Of a DNA stretch of 64,000 nt, positions 1 through 9,071 are shown piece after piece. A program made the position numbers and the translations under genes. Location: assembly GCA_041395325.1 (NCBI GenBank), contig JAWLAT010000001.1, positions 1 through 64,000 of the forward strand, in the 5' to 3' direction. The notes under the pieces were generated by a model, which searched no databases, was not told where the DNA came from, and was given only the letters and a program-made list of their open reading frames with translations. Within the stretch, counting starts at the first letter, position 1, and the number at the start of each line of letters is the position of its first letter. Origin of the DNA: JAWLAT01 sp041395325. Its GTDB lineage: Bacteria; Pseudomonadota; Gammaproteobacteria; Xanthomonadales; SZUA-5.

Positions 1-5
1 TGGCA

Positions 6-740
6 TTGGAGTTGGCGCAGTGTCACGCGAAGTTGCGCACCAACCCGACCACGGCTGAGGCGTTGGAGACTTCGATGCGCAAGCAGGGGCAGCCAGAGTC
101 GGCCATTGCCAAGGTGCGGTTGCGGCGTCAGCGTGCTGGTGAGCAGCGCGCCGCATGTGCAGCCTTGCCCGATGAGCTGATGCGAAGAAGACCGTGGCTC
201 CACTTGCAGGCCGCGCTGGCCGGCAACTCAGAGTCCATGGTGGCTTTTGCTCGCCTCGATGGCGCGACCCTGGCCGATCTGGTCGCGGATCCCGAACTTT
301 ATGTTCAATACCGCCAGCATGCCTATTCATTGTGGCGGCAGGCCTTCGAACGGGGGTCCCTGAACGCCGTGATCGCATGGCATTCGGCCGTCAATGGGCC
401 TCAGTTCTCGCCCTTGCTCGGCGTCATGCCGACCGAGTTCCACGACCCTCAGCGAGTGCAGGCGTTGCTTCAGCGCATTGCCGACAGCAGCAGCGCATTC
501 GAGGGTATTCGGCCGCCGCCAAGGCCTGGGGCGGACAGGAGTGAGACGCCGGCCGAACTGGACGCTGAAGCGCGCGAATGGGCCGAACGGGCCTTCAATC
601 GCTATCTGGCCGGATCGCCTTTGCTGGCGAGGTCCGAGATGAGTCAGCGTCGCTTTGCGAGTATCGTGGCCCTTTTGCAGGATCCAGCGACGAACATCAC
701 GGCGATCACGGATTCCGCCGAGGCCGATGCGAAGAATTAA
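6..740 (+). CDS. Uncharacterised protein, 5' end probably outside window
   Basis: I do not recognise this protein. The frame is open from the first bases of the window, so the TTG at position 6 may be internal and the gene is probably 5'-truncated here. The visible 244 residues are mostly helical and contain two loosely similar segments near residues 64-80 and 107-125 (LHLQAALAGNSESMVAFA and LWRQAFERGSLNAVIAWH) of the kind seen in Sel1/TPR-like helical repeats. There is no signal peptide or membrane segment in the visible part. A gap of about 180 bases separates it from the oxidase operon, so it is probably not part of that operon. Confidence 0.6.
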   Translation: MELAQCHAKLRTNPTTAEALETSMRKQGQPESAIAKVRLRRQRAGEQRAACAALPDELMRRRPWLHLQAALAGNSESMVAFARLDGATLADLVADPELYVQYRQHAYSLWRQAFERGSLNAVIAWHSAVNGPQFSPLLGVMPTEFHDPQRVQALLQRIADSSSAFEGIRPPPRPGADRSETPAELDAEAREWAERAFNRYLAGSPLLARSEMSQRRFASIVALLQDPATNITAITDSAEADAKN

Positions 741-917
741 GAATGCGCGATGGATCTGTAGGTCGTTGATCAGCCGCATGAATTCGAACGACTGATCCGC
801 TGGTCGCCGGCACTTTTCGGCATGTGCACAGTCCGCGGATTGGTGTCGACCACAACGCTTCGCCTTGCTGCTGTCACGGCCGCGCCGCTATCATGCAGCG
901 CTTGCCTGGACGCGATC

Positions 918-1451
918 ATGCCGTTGTCCCTGCCGCAGTCCAGCGACCCCGCTCCGGTGGTGGTCGCCCGACCGAATCGCTCAGCCACGCCGCGTTTGCT
1001 GGCGCTGGTGTTCGTGGCGCTCGCTCTGGTCTCGGCAGTGGTCGTGGTGTTCAGTGTCCGGCAGGGCAACATCTGGGCGCCGCCGTTCGCGCTGGTCAAT
1101 CTGCTCGCCTTTGGCGGCTGCCTGGCGCTGGCCTGGCGACGCGGCGACGACGAGGACCGCGTGAGCATCCTCGACGACCGGGTGGAAGTGACCCGCAGCC
1201 GCCGGCAACAGACCGAGCGCTGCGAGTTCAATGTGCACTGGGTGCGGGTCTGGCTGACGTCGGGCACGCGCCCGAGAGAACATAAGCGATTGCTGATAGG
1301 CTCTCACGGCCGGGCAATCGAACTGGGCGCATTCCTCAATGATGAGGAGCGCTCGGCCTTCCTGGCGGGACTGCGCGATGCGCTGGCCCAGGCAACCCGC
1401 CCAGGCTGGATGGACGAACAACCATGGGTATCAGAGGGGTACAACAGATGA
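918..1451 (+). CDS. DUF2244-family integral membrane protein
   Basis: The protein has 177 residues. Two hydrophobic helices lie at about residues 21-43 and 51-70, followed by a soluble domain in which an arginine-rich strand leads into the VHWVRVWL segment. This is the layout of the DUF2244 family, whose members commonly sit directly before coxB; their exact role in oxidase biogenesis is not established. The open frame extends upstream to 822, but the upstream part has no family similarity, so I prefer the ATG at 918. The stop codon overlaps the coxB start as ATGA (1448-1451), which implies translational coupling and a role connected with the terminal oxidase. Confidence 0.8.
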   Translation: MPLSLPQSSDPAPVVVARPNRSATPRLLALVFVALALVSAVVVVFSVRQGNIWAPPFALVNLLAFGGCLALAWRRGDDEDRVSILDDRVEVTRSRRQQTERCEFNVHWVRVWLTSGTRPREHKRLLIGSHGRAIELGAFLNDEERSAFLAGLRDALAQATRPGWMDEQPWVSEGYNR

Positions 1452-2302
1452 GCGGTTGGAAGAAGGGACTGGCGCTGCTGGCCGCGCTGATGCTGAGTAG
1501 CGGTGTGGGGGCCAATCCCGAACGCTGGCAGCTCAACATGACGCCTGGCGTGACCGCCAGCGCGCATGACGTCTATCAGCTGCACATGATCATCTTCCTG
1601 GTCTGTTGCGTGATCGGTGTGATCGTCTTTGGCGCGATCTTCTATTCGATCCTGAAATTCCGGAAGAGTCAGGGCGCGGTGGCGGAGAAGTGGAGCCACA
1701 ACACCACGGCCGAGATCATCTGGACCGTCGTGCCGATCCTGATTCTGGTGGTCATGGCCGTCCCCGCCACCAAGACGCTGATGCGCATGGCCGATACCGG
1801 TGATGCCGAAATGACGGTCAAGATCACCGGCTACCAGTGGAAATGGCGCTACGAGTACGTCGGGACCGATGTCAGCTTCATCTCCAGTCTGGCGCGCGAG
1901 TCCGATGCTGCCCGTCGCCTGGGTTCGGGTGTGGACGTGGCTACGGTGAGCAATTACCTGCTGGACGTGGACAAACCGCTGATCCTGCCAACCGACACCA
2001 AGATCCGCTTCGTCATCACTGCCGATGACGTGATCCATTCCTGGTGGGTGCCGGTGCTGGGCTGGAAGCAGGACGCCATCCCCGGCTTCATCAACGAGGC
2101 CTGGACCTCGATCAAGGATCCGGGCACCTATCGCGGTCAGTGCGCCGAACTGTGCGGCAAGGACCACGGCTTCATGCCGATCGTCGTCGAAGCCAAGCCG
2201 AAGGCCGAGTTCCAGGCCTGGCTGGCCCAGCAGCAGGCAGCGCGTCCAGACGTCGAAGCGACCGTGAAGGTCGATGCGGCGGCCAGTGACGACCAGAGCT
2301 AA
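1448..2302 (+). CDS. coxB: Cytochrome c oxidase subunit II
   Basis: Subunit II of an aa3-type cytochrome c oxidase; it accepts electrons from cytochrome c through its CuA centre on the periplasmic face. A signal-like N-terminus (residues 1-22) is followed by two transmembrane helices (about 46-69 and 87-108) and a cupredoxin domain. The CuA ligands are visible: His197 in VIHSWW, and Cys232, Cys236, His240 and Met243 in CAELCGKDHGFM. The start at 1448 is chosen over 1424 because GAGGGG lies seven bases upstream and the codon overlaps the previous stop. An extra segment of about 30 residues after the YEYVGTD strand is longer than in mitochondrial subunit II. First structural gene of the operon. 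Confidence 0.96.
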   Translation: MSGWKKGLALLAALMLSSGVGANPERWQLNMTPGVTASAHDVYQLHMIIFLVCCVIGVIVFGAIFYSILKFRKSQGAVAEKWSHNTTAEIIWTVVPILILVVMAVPATKTLMRMADTGDAEMTVKITGYQWKWRYEYVGTDVSFISSLARESDAARRLGSGVDVATVSNYLLDVDKPLILPTDTKIRFVITADDVIHSWWVPVLGWKQDAIPGFINEAWTSIKDPGTYRGQCAELCGKDHGFMPIVVEAKPKAEFQAWLAQQQAARPDVEATVKVDAAASDDQS

Positions 2303-2324
2303 GCAAGGATTGAAGGAGCACATC

Positions 2325-3980
2325 ATGGCCGAGCACGCGACCCACGACGATCACGCCCACGACGATCATCACGATGATCACGGGCATCAGCAGAGCTTCT
2401 TCCAGCGCTGGTTCTGCAGCACCAACCACAAGGACATCGGGACGCTCTACCTGACGTTCTCGCTGATCATGTTCTTCCTCGGCGGCTTGATGGCGCTGGT
2501 GATCCGCGCCGAGCTGTTCGTGCCGGGCCTGCAGCTGGTGCATCCGGAGTTCTTCAACCAGATGACCACGATGCACGCGCTGGTGATGATCTTCGGCGCG
2601 GTGATGCCGGCTTTCGTCGGCCTGGCCAACTGGATGGTGCCGTTGATGGTCGGCGCGCCGGACATGGCGCTGCCGCGCATGAACAACTGGTCCTTCTGGA
2701 TCCTGCCGTTTGCCTTCACGCTGCTGCTGCTGCCGCTGGCCCAGTACGTGATCTTCGGCACCGGTGGTGGTGGCCCGGCCGGTGGCTGGACGCTGTACCC
2801 GCCGCTGTCGCTGCAGGGTGGTTCCAATGTGGCCTTCACCATCTTCGCCATTCACGCGATGGGCATCAGCTCGATCATGGGCGCCATCAACGTGATCGCG
2901 ACCATCCTCAACATGCGCGCGCCGGGCATGGATCTGCTGAAGATGCCGGTGTTCTGCTGGACCTGGCTGATCACGGCCTTCCTGCTGATCGCGGTGATGC
3001 CGGTGCTGGCCGGTGCGGTGACGATGCTGCTGACCGACAAGTTCTTCGGCACCAGCTTCTTCAATGCCGCCGGTGGTGGCGACCCGGTGATGTTCCAGCA
3101 CATCTTCTGGTTCTTCGGGCACCCCGAGGTCTACATCATGATCCTGCCGGCCTTCGGCGTGATCAGCGAGATCATCCCGACCTTCGCCCGCAAGCCGCTG
3201 TTCGGCTACCAGGCGATGGTTTACGCGACGGCCTCGATTGCCTTCCTGTCGTTCATCGTCTGGGCCCACCACATGTTCACCGTGGGCATGCCGCTGGGTG
3301 GCGAGCTGTTCTTCATGTACGCCACGATGATGATTGCGGTACCGACCGGCGTAAAGGTCTTCAACTGGGTCTCGACCATGTGGAAGAGCTCGATGACCTT
3401 CGAAACGCCGATGCTGTTCGCGATCGCCTTCGTGATCCTGTTCACCATCGGCGGCTTCTCTGGCCTGATGCTGGCGATCGTGCCGGCCGACTTCCAGTAC
3501 CACGACACCTACTTCGTGGTGGCGCATTTCCACTACGTACTGGTCACCGGCGCGGTCTTCTCGATCATGGCCGGCGTCTACTACTGGCTGCCCAAGTGGA
3601 CCGGCGTGATGTACAACGAGACACTCGGCAAGTGGCACTTCTGGCTGTCGACGATCTTCGTCAATGTGCTGTTCTTCCCGCAGCACTTCCTCGGCCTGGC
3701 TGGCATGCCGCGCCGCATCCCGGACTACAACGTCGCCTTTGCCGACTTCAACATGATCTCGTCAATCGGTGCCTTCGGCTTCGGCCTGGCGCAGCTGATC
3801 TTTGCGTGGATCGTCATTGATGCCTGCCTGCTGCGGAAGGGCGCCAAGGCCACCGCCGGCGTCTGGGAAGGCGCCCGCGGTCTGGAATGGACGGTGCCTT
3901 CGCCGGCGCCGCACCACACCTTCAGCACGCCGCCGGTGATCGACGACAGCAAGCTGGCACACGGCGACGTGTCGCACTGA
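2325..3980 (+). CDS. coxA: Cytochrome c oxidase subunit I
   Basis: Catalytic subunit of the aa3-type oxidase; it holds heme a and the heme a3-CuB site where O2 is reduced and pumps protons. The protein has 551 residues and about twelve hydrophobic segments. Visible ligands include the His in TTMHALVMIF (heme a), HPEVYIMILPAFG (CuB His and the cross-linked Tyr), the WAHHMF pair (CuB) and HDTYFVVAHFHYV (heme a3 and heme a). ATG 2325 is preceded by AAGGAG at a normal distance; upstream residues of the open frame are not conserved. Odd point: the first 24 residues before the conserved core contain about nine His and many Asp, a metal-binding-like tail absent from textbook subunit I. The stop overlaps the next start (TGATG). 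Confidence 0.97.
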   Translation: MAEHATHDDHAHDDHHDDHGHQQSFFQRWFCSTNHKDIGTLYLTFSLIMFFLGGLMALVIRAELFVPGLQLVHPEFFNQMTTMHALVMIFGAVMPAFVGLANWMVPLMVGAPDMALPRMNNWSFWILPFAFTLLLLPLAQYVIFGTGGGGPAGGWTLYPPLSLQGGSNVAFTIFAIHAMGISSIMGAINVIATILNMRAPGMDLLKMPVFCWTWLITAFLLIAVMPVLAGAVTMLLTDKFFGTSFFNAAGGGDPVMFQHIFWFFGHPEVYIMILPAFGVISEIIPTFARKPLFGYQAMVYATASIAFLSFIVWAHHMFTVGMPLGGELFFMYATMMIAVPTGVKVFNWVSTMWKSSMTFETPMLFAIAFVILFTIGGFSGLMLAIVPADFQYHDTYFVVAHFHYVLVTGAVFSIMAGVYYWLPKWTGVMYNETLGKWHFWLSTIFVNVLFFPQHFLGLAGMPRRIPDYNVAFADFNMISSIGAFGFGLAQLIFAWIVIDACLLRKGAKATAGVWEGARGLEWTVPSPAPHHTFSTPPVIDDSKLAHGDVSH

Positions 3981-4105
3981 TGAGCGAATCGGCGCCACAG
4001 CCAGATCGGCGTCGTTCGGCTGCCCGCCGGACGGCGCTGCTGGTGGCGCTGCTTGCGGTGGGGGTCTACGTCGCCTTTTTCGTTCGCGCGATCATAGCCA
4101 GCTGA
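3980..4105 (+). CDS. Cytochrome oxidase small assembly protein-like, single TM
   Basis: A 41-residue protein: a charged N-terminus rich in Arg and Ser (residues 1-17), then one transmembrane helix (about 18-38). It starts on the last base of the coxA stop and its own stop overlaps the ctaG start, so it is translationally coupled on both sides. Small single-helix proteins in exactly this position (coxA - small protein - ctaG) are annotated in many beta- and gammaproteobacteria as cytochrome oxidase small assembly protein; the sequence is too short for a firm family match, so the call rests mostly on position and topology. Confidence 0.75.
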   Translation: MSESAPQPDRRRSAARRTALLVALLAVGVYVAFFVRAIIAS

Positions 4106-4731
4106 TGAACGAAGGCGCCGAAAAACCCGAAATGGAAGCAGCGGGCTTGCCCGCTGCGCCAGACCATCGGCGCGTGGTCAAGCGCGCGCTGCTGGCCTGC
4201 GGTGGGGCGTTCTTCTTCTGCTTCTCGTTGATCCCGATCTACGACATCTATTGCGAGATCACCGGCGTCAATGGCAAGACTGGTCAGCTCGGTGCCGGAT
4301 CGGTCCCGCTGCAGATCGATACTTCGCGCACCATCACGGTGCAGTTCGACGGGGCCTCGCACAGCAGTTTGCCGTGGCGATTCCGGCCCGAGGTGGCCGA
4401 AATCAAGGTTCATCCGGGCGAACTCACCACCGCGCTGTACTACGCCGAGAACACCGACGACCAACCGCTGGTGGGTCAGGCCGTTCCCAGCGTCGCGCCC
4501 AATGTCGCCTCGATCTACTTCAACAAGACCGAGTGCTTCTGTTTCACCGAGCAGTTGCTGCAACCGGGCGAATCGCGTGAGATGCCGGTGCGCTTCGTCA
4601 TCGATCCCGAGTTGCCCAAAGAGGTCAAGGTCGTGACGCTGTCCTACACCTTTTTCCTCAACGAACTGGCCACCCAGCGTGAAGCCGCGCTGGCCAAGGC
4701 CGGGTCGGTCAACGATAATCCCGGCCCTTAG
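4105..4731 (+). CDS. ctaG: Cytochrome c oxidase assembly protein CtaG (Cox11)
   Basis: Copper chaperone that delivers copper to the CuB site of subunit I. It is a 208-residue membrane-anchored protein: short cytoplasmic N-terminus, one transmembrane helix (about residues 31-50) followed by the family sequence PIYDIYCEITGVNGKTG, then a periplasmic immunoglobulin-like domain. The copper-binding Cys-X-Cys motif is at residues 144-146 (ECFCF) and the usual FVIDPELP segment follows. The start overlaps the preceding small gene by one base. It lies between coxA and coxC, the normal position in proteobacterial oxidase operons. Confidence 0.95.
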   Translation: MNEGAEKPEMEAAGLPAAPDHRRVVKRALLACGGAFFFCFSLIPIYDIYCEITGVNGKTGQLGAGSVPLQIDTSRTITVQFDGASHSSLPWRFRPEVAEIKVHPGELTTALYYAENTDDQPLVGQAVPSVAPNVASIYFNKTECFCFTEQLLQPGESREMPVRFVIDPELPKEVKVVTLSYTFFLNELATQREAALAKAGSVNDNPGP

Positions 4732-4785
4732 CGCGCGGCACTGACCGGCCCTTCCTTCTCACCGTTTCGATCGCGAGTAAGCACG

Positions 4786-5652
4786 ATGGCACACACCCAA
4801 GACGCCTACTACGTCCCGCACAGCAGCCGCTGGCCCATCTTCGGGTCGGTGTCCCTGTTCCTGCTGCTGTTTGGCGCAGCCAACTTCATGAACGGTGCTG
4901 CCTCTGGCGGTGCTTTCCTGGCGCTCGGCGCGGTGATGATCATCATCATGCTGTTCGGCTGGTTCGGCGATGTGATCCGCGAGCATCTGCGCGGCCTGTA
5001 CAACGCCCAGGTCGACGTGTCTTTCCGTCAAGGCATGGCGTGGTTCATCTTTTCCGAGGTGATGTTCTTTGCCGCCTTCTTCGGCGCGTTGTTCTATGCC
5101 CGCACCCTGTCGGTGCCATGGCTGGGTGGTGTAGGCGATGGCTTTGCCACCAACCAGTTCCTGTGGTCCGATTTCACCCCGGCCTGGCCGACCAATGGTC
5201 CAGCCGAGGTGGGCGGCCGCTTCAGCACGATTCCGGCCTGGGGCATCCCGCTGCTCAACACGATGATCCTGCTGACCTCCGGTCTGACAATCACCGCCGC
5301 TCACTGGGCACTCAAGGTCGGCAAGCGCGGTGCGCTGATCGGCTGGCTGGCTGCCACTGTGGCCCTCGGTGGCGTGTTCCTGTATTTCCAGGTCTACGAG
5401 TACATGCACGCCTACTCGGCGCTGAATCTGACCCTGGGTTCGGGAGTGTACGGCTCGACCTTCTTCATGCTCACCGGCTTCCACGGCATGCATGTCACGC
5501 TCGGCGCCATCATGTTGACCGTGATCCTCGGCCGCAGCATTGCCGGACACTTCACCAAGGACAACCATTTCGCCTTCGAAGCGGTGGCCTGGTACTGGCA
5601 CTTCGTTGACGTGGTCTGGTTGGGCCTTTTCATCTTCGTCTACGTGCTCTGA
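4786..5652 (+). CDS. coxC: Cytochrome c oxidase subunit III
   Basis: Subunit III of the aa3 oxidase, which stabilises subunit I during proton pumping. It has 288 residues and seven hydrophobic helices; recognisable family segments are WFIFSEVMFF (about residue 86), LTSGLTITAAHWAL, the FHGMHVTLG helix and the terminal WYWHFVDVVWLGLFIFVYV. It begins 54 bases after ctaG and is the last gene before a strong hairpin. The surf1, ctaA and ctaB genes often found next in related genomes are absent here, so heme a synthesis and assembly factors must be encoded elsewhere. Confidence 0.96.
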   Translation: MAHTQDAYYVPHSSRWPIFGSVSLFLLLFGAANFMNGAASGGAFLALGAVMIIIMLFGWFGDVIREHLRGLYNAQVDVSFRQGMAWFIFSEVMFFAAFFGALFYARTLSVPWLGGVGDGFATNQFLWSDFTPAWPTNGPAEVGGRFSTIPAWGIPLLNTMILLTSGLTITAAHWALKVGKRGALIGWLAATVALGGVFLYFQVYEYMHAYSALNLTLGSGVYGSTFFMLTGFHGMHVTLGAIMLTVILGRSIAGHFTKDNHFAFEAVAWYWHFVDVVWLGLFIFVYVL

Positions 5653-5677
5653 CCGGGCGCCCGGTCGGAGCTTGGCG

Positions 5678-5699
5678 AAAGGGGCCGCTTGGCCCCTTT
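5678..5699 (+). terminator. Hairpin terminator of the cox operon
   Basis: A perfect 9-bp stem (AAAGGGGCC / GGCCCCTTT) with a GCTT loop, 26 bases after the coxC stop. The 3' arm itself ends in TTT; there is no longer T tract. Position and symmetry fit transcription termination. Confidence 0.75.
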
Positions 5700-5893
5700 C
5701 TGCTGTCCAGGGTCGCGGTTCGGAACGCACCGATCCCTGATTCCCGTCCACCCCGCCGATCCCGAGCATTGCGCCTGGGCCGGCCGAATCGCTACGCCCA
5801 GGCGACGCCGCTGGCCATATCCGGGCTAGTACACTGCGCCGACCCGAATGTCCCTGCATACCCACCCGACCCAGGTTTGCTCTCGACCCTACG

Positions 5894-8800
5894 ATGACTG
5901 CCCAGACCCTGCTCCAGTTTTCTTCCGGCCCGGTCGATGATCCGGCCTTTCGCCGTATTGCCGAGAGCTGGTTGCGCGACGAAGCACAGACTGTCTCCGA
6001 TCTGATCCGCATCGCCGCCCCGGATCCGGAACTGCAGGCGCGCGTCGCTGCGCTGGCGGCTGATCTGGTGCACCGAGTGCGGGCACGTGCGCCGGAGCAG
6101 ACCGCCGTCGAGTCGTTCATGCGCGAGTACGATCTGTCCAGCGAGGAAGGCGTGCTGCTGATGTGCGTCGCCGAGGCGCTGCTGCGCATACCCGATGCCG
6201 AAACGGCAGATGAGCTGATTCGCGACAAGCTGGGCGACGCCAACTGGCAGTCGCATGCCGGCAAGAGCTCCTCGCTGTTCGTCAACGCCGGCACCTGGGG
6301 TCTGATGCTCACCGGCAAGCTGGTGTCGCTGTCGGAAGACACCAAGCGCAACTTCACCGGCGCTTTCAAGCGCCTGATCGGGCGCAGCGGGGAACCGGTG
6401 GTGCGCCTGGCGGTCCGCCAGGCCATGCGCATCATGGGCCACCAGTTCGTCATGGGCCGAACCATCAAGGAAGCGCTGGAGCGCGCCGCCAGCAAGGAGC
6501 AGCGCGGTTACCGGCATTCCTTCGACATGCTGGGCGAAGCGGCGCTCACCGATACCGACGCGCAACGCTATCTGCAGGCCTATCGCGATGCGATCACGGC
6601 CATCGGCAAGGCCGGTCCGCACCCGGATATCCATGCCGCGCCAAGCATCTCGGTCAAGCTCTCCGCCCTGCATCCGCGCTACGAAAAGGCCAAGCGCGAA
6701 CGCGTGCTGGCCGAATTGGTGCCGCGTGTGCTCAGCCTGGCACAGGCGGCCAAGGCGCAGCAGATCCCGATGACCATCGACGCCGAGGAGGCGGATCGAC
6801 TGGAACTGTCGCTGGAGGTGATCGCGGCGGTGTTTCGCGATCCCTCGCTCGCTGGCTGGAATGGCTTCGGATTGGCGGTACAGGCTTACCAGAAGCGCGC
6901 CCTGCCGGTGATCGACTGGCTGGCCGGGCTGGCTCGGGAGGTCGGTCAGAAGCTGAATGTGCGGCTGGTCAAGGGTGCCTACTGGGACAGCGAGATCAAG
7001 CGCGCGCAGGTCGAAGGCCTGAGCGGCTATCCGGTGTTCACCCGCAAGCACAACACCGATCTGAGCTATCTCGCCTGCGCGCGTCGGCTGCTGGCCTACG
7101 GCGATGCCTTCTATCCGCAGTTCGCCACGCACAATGCGCACACCATCGCGGCGCTGTGGCACCACGCGCAGGCGGCCAACGTGCCCTTTGAGTTCCAGCG
7201 TTTGCATGGCATGGGCAGTGATCTCTATGCCGAAGTGATCGGTGCCGACAAGCTGCAGAGTCCCTGTCGCGTCTATGCACCGGTGGGCAGTCATGAGGAT
7301 CTGTTGCCCTATCTGGTCCGTCGACTGCTGGAGAACGGTGCCAACACCTCCTTCGTCAACCGCATCGTCGACGAGGAATTGCCGGTCGAGGAACTGATTG
7401 CCGATCCGGTCGAGCAGGCCCGGCAGGTTGAGCCCAAGGCCCATCCGCGCATTCCTCTGCCGGTCAATCTCTACGGGGATCTGCGCCTGAACTCGCAGGG
7501 TCTCAATCTGGCCTCGGACCTGGAACTGGCTGCCGTGGCTCAGGACGTCGCCCGGGTCAAGTTGCAGGAACTGGTCGCTGGACCATTGATCGCCGGCAAG
7601 TCCGACGCTGGCGAACGGGTGCCCGTCCACAATCCGGCCGATCGGCGCCATCTTTTGGGTCATTGGCAGGCCACCACGCCGGCGCAGGTGGAGCAGGCGC
7701 TGGCCGCCGCTCACGGTGCCCAGGATGAGTGGGACGCCACGCCGGTCGAACTGCGGGCCCAGATGCTCGAGCGCGTGGCCGACCTGCTGGAGGCGCAGCG
7801 CGCCGAATTTCTGGCGCTGACCACCGCCGAAGCCGGCAAGACGCTTGCCGATGGCATCGCGGAAGTCCGCGAAGCGGTCGATTTCTGTCGCTACTATGCC
7901 GCCCAGGGGCGCCGACTGTTTGGGCGACCCGAGCCCTTGCCAGGGCCGACCGGCGAGTCGAACGAGCTGTCATTGCACGGCCGCGGCCCTTTCGTCTGCA
8001 TCAGCCCGTGGAATTTCCCGCTGGCCATCTTCACCGGACAAATCGCCGCCGCGCTGGTGGCGGGCAATCCGGTGCTGGCCAAGCCGGCCGAGCAGACCAC
8101 ACTGATCGCCGAGCGAGCCGTTCGACTGTTCCACCAGGCTGGTGTACCGAAGTCTGTCCTGCAATTGCTGCCCGGCGACGGTGCCAGCGTCGGTGCCCGG
8201 CTGGTGGCCGACAACCGGATCACCGGTGTGGCCTTCACCGGCAGCACCGAGACGGCCCGGGCCATCAATCGCGCGCTCGCCCATCGTGACGGCCCCATCG
8301 CCATCCTGATTGCCGAGACCGGCGGCCAGAATGCGCTGATTGCCGACTCCTCCTCGCTGCCCGAACAGGTGGTCAAGGATGCGCTGCAGAGTGCCTTTGG
8401 CAGCGCTGGTCAACGCTGTTCGGCCTTGCGCGTGCTGTGCCTGCAGGAAGACATTGCCGATCGCACAATCGCGTTGTTGCGTGGGGCCATGGCCGAGTTG
8501 GTGGTCGGTGATCCGGCGCATCTGGCCACTGATCTGGGGCCGGTCATCGACGCCGATGCCCGTCAGATGTTGGAGAACCACATCGAGCGAATGCAGCGCG
8601 AAGCCAAGCTGATCGGCCGTCTGCCTTTGGGCGAGGCACACGCTCACGGCTGCTTCGTTGCCCCGCACGCCTTCGAGATTCCCACGCTGGACACCTTGCA
8701 GCGCGAGGTTTTCGGTCCGGTCATGCACGTGCTGCGCTATCGCGCCCGTGATCTGGAAGCCCTGCTGCGACAGATCAACGCGACCGGCTATGGCCTGACG

Positions 8801-9055
8801 ATGGGCGTGCACAGCCGTATCGATGCCAGCGTTGAGCGCATCCGTCGGCACGCCAAGGTCGGCAACTGCTACATCAACCGCAACATGATCGGCGCCGTCG
8901 TGGGCGTGCAGCCCTTTGGCGGAGAAGGTCTGTCCGGCACTGGACCGAAGGCGGGAGGGCCGCACTATCTGCTGCGCTTCGCCAGCGAGCGGACCTTTAC
9001 GGTCAACACGGCAGCGGTCGGTGGCAACGCCAGCCTGCTGGCGCTGGGCGACTAG
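5894..9055 (+). CDS. putA: Bifunctional proline dehydrogenase / L-glutamate gamma-semialdehyde dehydrogenase
   Basis: Oxidises proline to glutamate in two steps, passing electrons to the quinone pool through FAD and then to NAD+. The protein has 1053 residues. The N-terminal half is a proline dehydrogenase TIM barrel (about residues 90-480) with RLVKGAYWDSEIKRAQ, QRLHGMG and GANTSFVN motifs; the C-terminal half is an aldehyde dehydrogenase with catalytic Glu808 (ETGGQNA) and Cys842 (GQRCSAL). It lacks the N-terminal ribbon-helix-helix domain of trifunctional PutA, so it should not repress its own promoter. Length and architecture match the short, monofunctionally enzymatic PutA type. Only 16 bases separate it from gspA. 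Confidence 0.96.
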   Translation: MTAQTLLQFSSGPVDDPAFRRIAESWLRDEAQTVSDLIRIAAPDPELQARVAALAADLVHRVRARAPEQTAVESFMREYDLSSEEGVLLMCVAEALLRIPDAETADELIRDKLGDANWQSHAGKSSSLFVNAGTWGLMLTGKLVSLSEDTKRNFTGAFKRLIGRSGEPVVRLAVRQAMRIMGHQFVMGRTIKEALERAASKEQRGYRHSFDMLGEAALTDTDAQRYLQAYRDAITAIGKAGPHPDIHAAPSISVKLSALHPRYEKAKRERVLAELVPRVLSLAQAAKAQQIPMTIDAEEADRLELSLEVIAAVFRDPSLAGWNGFGLAVQAYQKRALPVIDWLAGLAREVGQKLNVRLVKGAYWDSEIKRAQVEGLSGYPVFTRKHNTDLSYLACARRLLAYGDAFYPQFATHNAHTIAALWHHAQAANVPFEFQRLHGMGSDLYAEVIGADKLQSPCRVYAPVGSHEDLLPYLVRRLLENGANTSFVNRIVDEELPVEELIADPVEQARQVEPKAHPRIPLPVNLYGDLRLNSQGLNLASDLELAAVAQDVARVKLQELVAGPLIAGKSDAGERVPVHNPADRRHLLGHWQATTPAQVEQALAAAHGAQDEWDATPVELRAQMLERVADLLEAQRAEFLALTTAEAGKTLADGIAEVREAVDFCRYYAAQGRRLFGRPEPLPGPTGESNELSLHGRGPFVCISPWNFPLAIFTGQIAAALVAGNPVLAKPAEQTTLIAERAVRLFHQAGVPKSVLQLLPGDGASVGARLVADNRITGVAFTGSTETARAINRALAHRDGPIAILIAETGGQNALIADSSSLPEQVVKDALQSAFGSAGQRCSALRVLCLQEDIADRTIALLRGAMAELVVGDPAHLATDLGPVIDADARQMLENHIERMQREAKLIGRLPLGEAHAHGCFVAPHAFEIPTLDTLQREVFGPVMHVLRYRARDLEALLRQINATGYGLTMGVHSRIDASVERIRRHAKVGNCYINRNMIGAVVGVQPFGGEGLSGTGPKAGGPHYLLRFASERTFTVNTAAVGGNASLLALGD

Positions 9056-9071
9056 GGCTGATTCGGTCGCC

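Noticed and set aside
2172..3686. 504-residue open frame on the minus strand opposite coxA
   Set aside because: It is very rich in His, Arg, Glu and Gln, the usual antisense composition of a G+C-rich gene, and coxB/coxA on the other strand are certain.
4759..6495. 578-residue minus-strand open frame opposite coxC and the start of putA
   Set aside because: Spans two well-recognised genes and an intergenic terminator on the plus strand; no motif.
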